DNA of 16,647 nucleotides, taken from the NCBI GenBank assembly GCA_003516765.1, contig DPCD01000199.1, positions 1 through 16,647 of the forward strand, written 5' to 3'. The position numbers were made by a program, and so were the translations under genes. Positions 8,021 through 13,871 of the stretch are shown one piece after another (position 1 is the stretch's first letter; each line of letters starts with the position of its first letter). This DNA comes from Clostridiales bacterium (lineage in GTDB: Bacteria; Bacillota; Clostridia; Oscillospirales; Oscillospiraceae). Under the pieces are notes generated by a model. The model saw only the letters and a list, made by a program, of their open reading frames with translations. It was not told the DNA's origin and did no database searches.

Positions 8021-8260
8021 CGACATCATTCGTGGCGTTTCGACCCGTTTCGACAATTCCACCAAAATATGTCGGAAAACGTCCAGAAATTCATGCCGGA
8101 AAGGGATGCTTTTGGCGTTTTTCGACATTCTTTTTTGTTGCATTTTTCGGCAAAATCCGATATGATGAGCATACAAATATTACCGGTTTTATCCCGCATG
8201 AAACCGGCGGATTCTAATCCCTATACGATAAAAACAAGAAGGATAAAGGGGGAACCTGAC
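8021..8260 (+). promoter_or_regulatory. Regulatory region with multiple Spo0A-box-like sites
   Basis: This 240-bp leader has no supported gene. Two exact 7-nt 0A-box cores (TTCGACA) lie at 8049-8055 and 8121-8127. Close variants lie at 8039-8045 (TTCGACC), 8070-8076 (TGTCGGA, opposite orientation) and 8146-8152 (TTCGGCA). The last falls between the -35 and -10 elements of a promoter at 8138-8166. An inverted repeat CCGGTTT / AAACCGG lies further down in the expected leader RNA, around 8184-8207. The box sequence is known from Spo0A biology; binding here is inferred. Confidence 0.6.
8138..8166 (+). promoter_or_regulatory. Sigma-A-type promoter of the kinase-like gene
   Basis: TTGCAT (8138-8143) and TATGAT (8161-8166) are separated by exactly 17 bp, which puts the transcription start near 8173. 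The exact 0A box at 8121-8127 would be centred about 50 bp upstream of that start, a typical place for activation by Spo0A. Confidence 0.75.
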
Positions 8261-9328
8261 ATGCAGAACACACTGGAATCCAAACTCGAACTGTTCAATT
8301 CCTTTTCTCAGCCGGTCATTCTGGTACGGGAGGGCAAGGTTGTCTACGCCAACCACGCCGCTGCCGCCTGCGGCATCGACGCTGCGCAGGATGCCGGAGA
8401 ATTCGTCGAAGAAGCGGATGAGGGCTTACGGCTTCGTCTGGGCAGCATCTGCGCGCGCGCGCAGCGGCACGAGCTTTCCGACGCCGTACTCTACATCGCC
8501 GACGAATACTGGGATGGCGCGCGCTTTTCGCCCGACACGCTCTTGAACGTCGCGCAGGCGATGCGCACGCCGCTGACCGATATGTTCACCGTCTCGGCGC
8601 CGCTTTTTGTCACGCTCGAGGAGATGGAGGACCCGGCGCTCAGCCGCGCCGCAGCAAGTCTCAACAAGAGCTTTTATCAGCTGCTGCGGCTGATGTGCGA
8701 TCTGACGGAAATGCCTGCCGTCGCCGAGGGAAATGTCAAGGTGCGGCTGGAAAAGCTGGAGCTGTGCGCATTTCTGCAGAGCATTTTCACACAGGCGGAG
8801 TCGCTCTGCCGCACCTGCCGGCGCACCATCACGCTGCATCTGCCGGACAAGACCGTCCACATCTGGGCGGACCGGGACCGGCTGGCGCGCGCAATCTACA
8901 ATCTGATTGCAAGCGCCGTGCGCCACACGCAGGAGGGAGCCGAAATCACCCTTTCGCTTCTTACCGCTGCGTCCGTCGCCGTCATTGAAATCCACGACCC
9001 GGCAGCGCCGGGCGACCGCCTCAGAGGCACGCTGGATCTGCCCGAGACGCGCAGCGAGATGAAGACCATCGACGCCGACGCCGGCTTCGGCTTTGCCATC
9101 GCCCGCGCGATTGCCCGCTCGCACGGCGGAACGCTGATTGTCGGCGCGGGAGACGAGGGCGGCACCACCGCCGCCATGTCGCTGTCCCTGCAGACGCCGG
9201 ACCGGAAGACGCAGGAGCTGCACGCCGCCATGGCAAAGTTCGACTACACCGGCGGCTTCCGGCAGGATCTGATCGAGCTTTCCGATGTCCTGCCCGCATC
9301 GGTCTTCGACACGGTCAATATCGATTGA
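8261..9328 (+). CDS. Orphan histidine-kinase-like sensor lacking the phosphoacceptor His
   Basis: The 355-residue protein has sensor-kinase architecture without membrane segments. An N-terminal PAS-like part (residues about 10-60, with PVILVREGKVVYANHAA) is followed by a dimerisation helix region. There the usual SHELRTPL box reads AQAMRTPL (98-105), so Gln99 replaces the phosphorylated His. The ATPase-like domain keeps one N-box Asn (N214 in IYNLIASAVRHT), but the second is Ser218. It lacks a DxGxG G1 box (DPAAPG, 246-251) and keeps a G2-like GFGFAIARAIARSHGG (275-290). A 45-residue tail without known motifs follows. I chose the ATG at 8261 because AAAGGGGGAA lies upstream; an in-frame ATG at 8069 lies upstream of the promoter. 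No response regulator is nearby. It is probably a regulatory pseudo-kinase; remote ATP binding cannot be excluded. Confidence 0.85.
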   Translation: MQNTLESKLELFNSFSQPVILVREGKVVYANHAAAACGIDAAQDAGEFVEEADEGLRLRLGSICARAQRHELSDAVLYIADEYWDGARFSPDTLLNVAQAMRTPLTDMFTVSAPLFVTLEEMEDPALSRAAASLNKSFYQLLRLMCDLTEMPAVAEGNVKVRLEKLELCAFLQSIFTQAESLCRTCRRTITLHLPDKTVHIWADRDRLARAIYNLIASAVRHTQEGAEITLSLLTAASVAVIEIHDPAAPGDRLRGTLDLPETRSEMKTIDADAGFGFAIARAIARSHGGTLIVGAGDEGGTTAAMSLSLQTPDRKTQELHAAMAKFDYTGGFRQDLIELSDVLPASVFDTVNID

Positions 9329-9344
9329 CACGCAACACGCAAAA

Positions 9345-9558
9345 GGACCTGCCGCAAAACTGCCAAAAAGCTGACGCTTTTTTGGCAACAGGGATTGCGC
9401 CTCGACTGCGCGCATAATTTGTGCGCCAGAGGCACACAAATTCCACACTTGCGAGGCGATATGTGTTTTTCCGGTCGGCAAAGCCGCCGGATAAAACAGA
9501 TTTCCACTTTATTTCGCACCTGCGGGCGCGAAACTCTACGAGGTTTTCAAAATGTTAG
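9345..9558. repeat. Hairpin-array element bounded by 13-bp direct repeats
   Basis: GGACCTGCCGCAA occurs at 9345-9357 and again at 9559-9571. Between the copies are several inverted repeats: TGCCAAAAAGC with GCTTTTTTGGCA (9361-9387), AATTTGTGCGCC with GGCACACAAATT around a 3-nt loop (9416-9442, one mismatch), CCGGTCGGC with GCCGCCGG flanked by complementary T and A runs (9464-9498), and TTTCGCACC with GGCGCGAAA (9512-9533). CGCCTCG (9399-9405) pairs with CGAGGCG (9452-9458), enclosing the second hairpin. No ORF with a ribosome-binding site is present. Removing one repeat and the interior would restore a perfect bidirectional terminator, so this looks like an insertion. Confidence 0.65.
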
Positions 9559-9594
9559 GGACCTGCCGCAAGAATTGCAGCAGGTCCTTTTGTT
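9559..9594 (+). terminator. Intrinsic terminator of the kinase-like gene
   Basis: GGACCTGCCGC (9559-9569) pairs with GCAGCAGGTCC (9577-9587) with one mismatch and a 7-nt loop, followed by TTTTGTT that runs into the tatD stop codon. It serves plus-strand transcription. On the minus strand no U-tract follows the hairpin. Confidence 0.85.
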
Positions 9595-10363
9595 ATGCAT
9601 GCTCTGAAATCCGGAACAGGCGTCTGGCATTTTCGCTCGTTGCCGCTCCGACCTGCTCCGAGGAAAGCCCCCGAAGCGCAGCGATCTTTGCCGCGACGTA
9701 GGGAACCAGCGACGGATCGTTGCGCCGCCCGCGAAACGGCTCCGGCGCCATATACGGGCAGTCGGTCTCGATCAGAATCCGCTCAAGCGGAATGGCGCTT
9801 GCGACCTCGACCGCCTTGCGCGCGTTTTTGAACGTCACAACGCCGGTAAAGCCGATGTACCAGCCGCGCTTTATCAGCTCCTTTGCCATCTCCAGGCTTC
9901 CCGAGAAACAGTGAAACACGCCCGTCACATCCGGAAACTCGTCGATGATCTTCAGCCCGTCCTCGTGCGCCTCGCGCTCATGGACCACAACCGGAAGGGA
10001 AAGCTCGCGCGCCAGCTGCATCTGCAGCCGGAAGGCGTGCTTCTGCACCTCGCGCGGCACGTCTTCATAGTGATAGTCCAGCCCGATCTCGCCGATTGCC
10101 TGCACGCGGGGGCTTTTGCAGAGCGCACGGTACACTTCGATGCGCGCCGCGTCCACGTGGTCTGCGTCGTCCGGATGACTGCCGACGGCTGCCCAGATCC
10201 AGTCGTAGGTCTGCGCCAGACGCACCGAATTCTCAGAAGACGGCAGATCGCAGCCAATGTTCATCATTGCCGTCACGCCGTTTTCCTTCATCTGGGCAAG
10301 AATCTCGTCAAAATCCTCCTGAAACCGCCCGTCGTCCAGATGCGCGTGGGAATCAAAATACAT
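9593..10363 (-). CDS. tatD: TatD family metal-dependent deoxyribonuclease
   Basis: TatD proteins are TIM-barrel, metal-dependent hydrolases with 3'-5' DNase activity, implicated in DNA repair and degradation. This 256-residue protein has the usual length and metal ligands: H6 and H8 in DSHAHLD, E92 in GEIGLDYHY, H128 in VVVHER, H151 in VFHCFSGS, and D201 in ETDCPYMAPEPFRGRRN. It starts 1 nt after the mnmG stop, and its AGGAGGC ribosome-binding site lies inside the end of mnmG, so the two are co-transcribed. Its stop overlaps the U-tract of the opposing kinase gene's terminator. The physiological substrate is not shown by sequence. Confidence 0.95.
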   Translation of the reverse strand: MYFDSHAHLDDGRFQEDFDEILAQMKENGVTAMMNIGCDLPSSENSVRLAQTYDWIWAAVGSHPDDADHVDAARIEVYRALCKSPRVQAIGEIGLDYHYEDVPREVQKHAFRLQMQLARELSLPVVVHEREAHEDGLKIIDEFPDVTGVFHCFSGSLEMAKELIKRGWYIGFTGVVTFKNARKAVEVASAIPLERILIETDCPYMAPEPFRGRRNDPSLVPYVAAKIAALRGLSSEQVGAATSENARRLFRISEHA

Positions 10364-10364
10364 G

Positions 10365-12242
10365 CTATGCCTCCTGTTCGTGCTGCGACAGCCAGATCAG
10401 CAGCACCGCAATATCGCTCGGCGAGACGCCGGAAATGCGCCCAGCCTGCCCGATGGAAAGCGGGCGAATCTCCTGCAGCTTCTGACGCGCCTCAACACGA
10501 AGCCCTGTGATGGAAAGATAGTCGATGCCGTCTGGCAGCAGTCTGCTTTCTTCGCGCGAAAGCTCCGCAACCTGCCGCTGCTGGCGCTCGATATAGCCCG
10601 CATACTTCATCTGAATCTCGACCGCCTCCTGCACCGCGGGAGAAAGCGCCGGGCGCTCGGGGTCAAAGGGCGCAAGGTCCCGGTAGCCGATCTGCGGGCG
10701 GCGAATCAGATCGGAAAGCCGCGCCGATCCCTTGACGCTTGCAGTATCGTGCGCAAGCAGCATTTCGTTGAGCGCCGCGCCTTCTGCAATGCCGGTCGCC
10801 TCCAGCCGTTTGATCTCCCAGTCAACGGTCCGGTATTTTTCCAGCACCGCCTCATACTGCTCGTCCGACACCAGCCCGATCCGGTGCCCGATGGGGGAAA
10901 GCCGCTGGTCGGCATTGTCCTGCCGGTGTAAGAGCCGGTATTCCGAGCGCGAGGTCATAATCCGGTACGGCTCGTTCGTGCCCTTGGTCACCAGATCGTC
11001 AATCAGCGTTCCGATATAGCCGTCCATGCGCTTCAGGATCATCGGCTCCTCGCCCTTGATTTTGAGCGCCGCATTGACGCCCGCAACGAAGCCCTGCACC
11101 GCCGCCTCCTCATAGCCGGAAGATCCGTTGAACTGCCCCGCGCCATATAGCCCAGGGACCTTTTTGCTTTCCAGCGTCGGCAGAAGCTCCGTCGGATCGA
11201 CGCAGTCGTATTCAATCGCATACGCCGGGCGCATCATTTCCGCGTGCTCCAGACCCGCAATCGTGTGGACCATCGCAATCTGCACATCCTCGGGAAGACT
11301 CGACGACAGACCCTGAATATAGAGCTCGTCCGTCCCCAGCCCGCACGGCTCGACAAAGAGCTGATGGCGCGGCTTGTCGGGGAAGCGGTCGATCTTCGTT
11401 TCGATCGATGGGCAGTAGCGCGGACCGACGGACTCGATCATGCCGTTAAACAGCGGCGAGCGCGCGAAATTCTCCCGGATGATCCGGTGCGTTTCCTCGT
11501 TGGTATAGGTGAGATAGCAGACCGCCTGATTCTGCACCGCTTCTGTGGTCGAGAACGAAAACGGCACGGGCTGCTCGTCGCCCGGCTGCAGCTCCATTTT
11601 GGAAACATCCACCGAGCGGCGGTTGATGCGCGGCGGCGTACCGGTCTTGAACCGGCGCATGCGAAGCCCGAAGGCTTTCAGGCACTCGGTCAGCCCGATG
11701 CCCGCCTGCATGCCGTCGGGACCCGAGGAATAGGCGCACTCGCCGGTGATGACGCGCGCGTCCAGATACGTGCCCGAGGCAATCACGACCGCTTTTACTT
11801 CATACACCGCGCCGAGCCGCGTCGTAACAGACGAAATGTGCCCGTCTGTCAGACCGACGGAGACGACCATCGCCTGCTTGAGATCCAGATTCTCCTGCCG
11901 CTCGAGGACGCGCTTCATATCCTCCTGATATTTCCGCCGGTCTGCCTGCGCGCGCAGCGAATGAACGGCAGGACCCTTGCCGAGGTTCAGCATCCGGTAC
12001 TGGATGCAGCAGCGGTCCGCCGCCTTTGCCATCTCGCCGCCCAGCGCGTCCAGCTCGCGCACGAGATGTCCTTTTCCCGTGCCGCCGATTGCCGGGTTGC
12101 AGGGCATGTTGCCCACCGCGTCGAGATTGATCGTAAAGACGACCGTGCGCAGCCCCATTCTGGCGCAGGCAAGCCCCGCTTCGATTCCCGCGTGCCCCGC
12201 GCCGACCACTGCCACATCATAGCTTCCCGCCGCATAATTCAT
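10365..12242 (-). CDS. mnmG: tRNA uridine-34 5-carboxymethylaminomethyl synthesis protein MnmG (GidA)
   Basis: With MnmE, this FAD and folate-dependent enzyme builds the cmnm5 group on the wobble uridine of several tRNAs. The 625-residue protein is full length. It has the dinucleotide-binding VVGAGHAGIEAGLACARMG at the N-terminus, then CNPAIGGTGKGHLVRELD, ASGTYLDARVITGE, FKTGTPPRI, EPCGLGTDELYIQGLSSSLP, and the C-terminal FAD-contacting GAGQFNGSSGYEEAAVQG, followed by the helical tRNA-binding tail. I prefer the ATG at 12242 to the one at 12248, because GGAGG lies 8 nt before the former and only 2 nt before the latter. The usual partner rsmG (gidB) lies 3 kb away in opposite orientation. mnmE is not in the window. 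Confidence 0.97.
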   Translation of the reverse strand: MNYAAGSYDVAVVGAGHAGIEAGLACARMGLRTVVFTINLDAVGNMPCNPAIGGTGKGHLVRELDALGGEMAKAADRCCIQYRMLNLGKGPAVHSLRAQADRRKYQEDMKRVLERQENLDLKQAMVVSVGLTDGHISSVTTRLGAVYEVKAVVIASGTYLDARVITGECAYSSGPDGMQAGIGLTECLKAFGLRMRRFKTGTPPRINRRSVDVSKMELQPGDEQPVPFSFSTTEAVQNQAVCYLTYTNEETHRIIRENFARSPLFNGMIESVGPRYCPSIETKIDRFPDKPRHQLFVEPCGLGTDELYIQGLSSSLPEDVQIAMVHTIAGLEHAEMMRPAYAIEYDCVDPTELLPTLESKKVPGLYGAGQFNGSSGYEEAAVQGFVAGVNAALKIKGEEPMILKRMDGYIGTLIDDLVTKGTNEPYRIMTSRSEYRLLHRQDNADQRLSPIGHRIGLVSDEQYEAVLEKYRTVDWEIKRLEATGIAEGAALNEMLLAHDTASVKGSARLSDLIRRPQIGYRDLAPFDPERPALSPAVQEAVEIQMKYAGYIERQQRQVAELSREESRLLPDGIDYLSITGLRVEARQKLQEIRPLSIGQAGRISGVSPSDIAVLLIWLSQHEQEA

Positions 12243-12274
12243 ACCCATCGCCTCCGGTTTCCGTTTAAGATATT

Positions 12275-12303
12275 ATTTTAGCAAGCGTATGGGCGTTTTG
12301 CAA
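12275..12303 (-). promoter_or_regulatory. Sigma-A-type promoter for mnmG-tatD
   Basis: On the minus strand, TTGCAA (12298-12303) and TAAAAT (12275-12280) are separated by 17 bp. They lie about 33 bp upstream of the mnmG start. Confidence 0.75.
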
Positions 12304-12402
12304 GAACGCAGCCGCGTTTGCAGCAAAAAAACGTCCTGCGCCCCATTTCGCCGCCATCCGCGCGCGAGCCGGCGTACAATGGCAGAAAGGGAGGCGCAGG
12401 AC

Positions 12403-12633
12403 ATGCAGAATTTTGGGGAGCTTGTGCGCGCAGCGCGCGAGAAAACGCGGCAGGACAACCTGTCGGTATCCGAAGACATGCAACAGCGGCTTGCCGGTGC
12501 CATGCAGACCCGGATTCTCAAGCAGCTGTGTGTGCTGCTGCTCGACCCGGACATGCCGGACGAGCAGGCAATCACGCGGGCGCGTGCGCTTTGCCTGCAG
12601 GCGCAGCTCTTTTTCCGGGAGCACGGCATTTAG
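12403..12633 (+). CDS. Small protein of unknown function (76 aa)
   Basis: I do not recognise this protein. Support for coding comes from an AAAGGGAGG ribosome-binding site 8 nt before the ATG, G/C-rich third codon positions like its neighbours, and the absence of any competing gene. The protein is predicted to be largely helical: a charged N-terminal half (REKTRQDNLSVSEDMQQRL) is followed by a leucine-rich helix (RILKQLCVLLLDPDMPDEQ) and an alanine/leucine-rich C-terminal helix. It has no membrane segment or signal peptide. A TACAAT -10-like hexamer at 12375-12380 has no good -35. A plus-strand terminator lies 164 bp downstream. A chance ORF remains possible. Confidence 0.6.
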   Translation: MQNFGELVRAAREKTRQDNLSVSEDMQQRLAGAMQTRILKQLCVLLLDPDMPDEQAITRARALCLQAQLFFREHGI

Positions 12634-12695
12634 CCGCCCGGCGCAAGCTGCACATGGAACAAGCTTACAAATTCATCCCGCGCGACCGCTTTCGA

Positions 12696-12830
12696 CGGAC
12701 AATTGCCGCAGCCTGCGCTATACTGAGCGTACAGCTTATCCAATGCGAGCGCACTTCATATCCCGGACGGCATGCGCCGTCAATCCCACAACCATGCCCC
12801 CGACCAAAAACCGGTCGGGGGAAATTTTTT
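12696..12830 (+). ncRNA. Candidate small RNA with promoter and strong terminator
   Basis: No ORF explains the strong terminator here. CGGACA (12696-12701) and TATACT (12719-12724) are separated by 17 bp and form a plausible promoter with a start near 12731. The predicted transcript of about 100 nt contains a perfect GACGGC-ATGC-GCCGTC hairpin (12766-12781) and ends in the terminator at 12797-12830. Alternatively, the terminator simply ends the transcript of the 76-residue ORF and the region is a 3' untranslated tail. Confidence 0.4.
12797..12830 (+). terminator. Strong intrinsic terminator
   Basis: A perfect 9-bp stem, CCCCCGACC (12797-12805) with GGTCGGGGG (12813-12821), has a 7-nt loop and is followed by AAATTTTTT. 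It acts on the plus strand. Confidence 0.85.
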
Positions 12831-12854
12831 CAAACCAACTGCGTTGTTTTGAAA
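12828..12854 (-). terminator. AT-rich hairpin after the sigma-like gene
   Basis: TTTCAAACCAAC (12828-12839) pairs with GTTGTTTTGAAA (12843-12854) with one mismatch around a 3-nt loop. On the minus strand it lies 14 nt after the sigma-like gene's stop and is followed by AAATTT. The U-tract is poor, so it may be a weak terminator or an RNA stabiliser. It abuts the plus-strand terminator. Confidence 0.4.
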
Positions 12855-12868
12855 CTGGCTGCGCGGTC

Positions 12869-13120
12869 TTAATAGCGCAGGCAGCGGCGCAGGCGGCGCT
12901 CGGCGCGCTGGATGGTGCGGCAGACGGTCGATTTGCAGACGCCGAACTCCCGCGCCAGCTCCGGCATGGTCTTTTTGTCCACATAGTACCCGAGCACGGC
13001 GCGCCGCTGCTTTTCCGTCAGCTCGTTTTCAATCACGCGGTGCATGCGCGCCAGCTGCTCCTGCCGCGTCAGGCGCGGACCCTGATAGTTCTCATACCCG
13101 ATAGCCTTCATTGCGGTCAT
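12869..13120 (-). CDS. Small sigma-70 region 4-like helix-turn-helix protein
   Basis: The protein of about 83 residues ends in a clear sigma-70 region 4 type HTH (from ELTEKQRRAVLGYYVDKKT through MPELAREFGVCKSTVCRTIQ to RAERRLRRC). There is no region 2, so it cannot be a complete ECF sigma factor. It may be a stand-alone DNA-binding regulator or need a partner. Such short region 4-only proteins occur in phage-like and accessory cassettes of Firmicutes. The start is uncertain: ATGs lie at 13132, 13120 and 13111, and GAAAGGGG (13123-13130) fits one of the latter two. It overlaps the end of the upstream helical gene by about 20-30 nt, which indicates translational coupling. It is the last gene of a three-gene operon. 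Confidence 0.85.
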   Translation of the reverse strand: MTAMKAIGYENYQGPRLTRQEQLARMHRVIENELTEKQRRAVLGYYVDKKTMPELAREFGVCKSTVCRTIQRAERRLRRCLRY

Positions 13121-13325
13121 ATCCCCTTTCATAATAATGTGCGGTCAGTTCCGCCAGCTCGTTCATCTGCCGGAGCATCGGCGCCAGCGCTGCCATCCGC
13201 CGCTCCAACCAGAACAGCTCCTGCGCGTCCTGCGTCATTTTTTTCCGCCGGCGCAGCTCGGAAATCCGGACGCGCAGAAGCTGCGCGCTGTGTTCATACT
13301 GCGCCGAAAGCTCCCGCAGCGTCAT
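13092..13325 (-). CDS. Small helical protein of unknown function, middle gene of cassette
   Basis: I do not recognise a named family. The 77-residue protein is almost wholly helical and charged: RELSAQYEHSAQLLRVRISE, a basic patch RRRKKM, then ERRMAALAPMLRQMNELAEL and a C-terminal HYYERGYDRNEGYRV. The ATG overlaps the stop of the upstream zinc-ribbon gene (ATGA, 13322-13325). No ribosome-binding site precedes it, so translation probably depends on re-initiation. A longer in-frame ATG at 13397 would lie within the zinc-ribbon gene and is less likely. The operon position suggests that it works with the sigma-like protein, for example as a missing sigma domain or an antagonist, but this is inference. 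Confidence 0.75.
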   Translation of the reverse strand: MTLRELSAQYEHSAQLLRVRISELRRRKKMTQDAQELFWLERRMAALAPMLRQMNELAELTAHYYERGYDRNEGYRV

Positions 13326-13528
13326 GCGCGCCACTGCGGCAGCATCGCCGTGCGCTGGCGGCTGAGAAAATACGACTTCGCGTACTCGCCCAGACACTCC
13401 GGACAGACATAGCGGTCGTCCATCTCATAGTACAGCTGCCCCAGATAAATTTCCCCGCCGCAGCAGCCGCAGATGGCATAGGCGCTCTGCTGTTGAGGGT
13501 CGGCTTGCGTTTGCCGGGTGTTTGCCAT
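13322..13528 (-). CDS. Small zinc-ribbon protein, first gene of cassette
   Basis: The 68-residue protein has two CxxC pairs, CGCCGGEIYLGQLYYEMDD (residues 20-38) and CPEC (42-45), spaced as in a treble-clef or rubredoxin-like zinc ribbon. The N-terminus is glutamine-rich and the tail is short and basic. The ATG has a GGAGGGAAC ribosome-binding site, and the gene has its own strong promoter about 64 bp upstream with a hairpin in the leader. Function is unknown. Small zinc ribbons like this commonly bind nucleic acid or protein partners, and co-transcription with an HTH protein fits a regulatory unit. Confidence 0.75.
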   Translation of the reverse strand: MANTRQTQADPQQQSAYAICGCCGGEIYLGQLYYEMDDRYVCPECLGEYAKSYFLSRQRTAMLPQWRA

Positions 13529-13591
13529 GGTTTGTTCCCTCCCACCGGTTCCTGCCGTTTTCGGCAGAATATACCATTTATTTCCAAAAAC

Positions 13592-13620
13592 AGCATACTA
13601 CAGGACTCCGTCGCTGTCAA
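13592..13620 (-). promoter_or_regulatory. Strong sigma-A-type promoter of the three-gene cassette
   Basis: On the minus strand, a consensus TTGACA (13615-13620) and TATGCT (13592-13597) are separated by 17 bp. The start would lie near 13585, leaving a leader of about 57 nt with a perfect 6-bp hairpin (13552-13567) before the ribosome-binding site. Confidence 0.85.
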
Positions 13621-13704
13621 GCAGAAATTTACATATTTTGGGATATTTTGACGCAGCGTGTCGGCTGCGGAGGTTCTGCCGCGCCGTTATCCTGACGCAG
13701 CATA

Positions 13705-13733
13705 TTGACGAACGGCACTCTTTCGGGTATGAT
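13705..13733 (+). promoter_or_regulatory. Sigma-A-type promoter upstream of tadA-degV-rsmG
   Basis: TTGACG (13705-13710) and TATGAT (13728-13733) are separated by 17 bp. The leader before tadA would be about 130 nt, long enough for regulation, but I recognise no riboswitch in it. Confidence 0.75.
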
Positions 13734-13871
13734 GATGGCAGGCATCGCCGCTGCGCGGTGTCTGCGGCTGAAAAAAGGTGTGTGCAGCCGGAAACAAATC
13801 CGCTCTCTGCCGGGCAGGGGCTGCCGGGATGAACCTCAGGGCGGGTTTCAGAACGAAGACAGGGAGAATGT

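Larger units (their letters stand above)
13529..13871. other. Divergent promoter region between the zinc-ribbon cassette and tadA
   Basis: This 343-bp gap has no supported gene. It holds two back-to-back promoters (minus strand 13592-13620, plus strand 13705-13733). A perfect CTGCCG / CGGCAG hairpin (13552-13567) lies in the leader of the minus-strand cassette. TGACGCAGC occurs twice (near 13648 and 13693). The stretch 13734-13860 has open frames on both strands, but none with a good ribosome-binding site and start. Confidence 0.55.

Noticed and set aside
9905..9930. parS-like half site (GTGAAACA) inside tatD
   Set aside because: Only the right half resembles TGTTTCACGTGAAACA; the left half does not match, so it is not a palindromic parS site.
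11244..12281. Long 345-residue plus-strand frame opposite mnmG
   Set aside because: mnmG is unmistakable on the other strand; the frame has shadow-like composition and no ribosome-binding site.
12733..12745. DnaA-box-like TTATCCAAT
   Set aside because: It is a single imperfect match with no cluster, AT-rich unwinding region or dnaA gene nearby.
12869..13528. Prophage or integrative element
   Set aside because: No integrase, attachment-site duplication, structural or replication genes are visible; only three small genes are present.
13734..13860. Possible small coding frames upstream of tadA
   Set aside because: Starts lack ribosome-binding sites, and the region is better explained as the leader after the promoter at 13705-13733.
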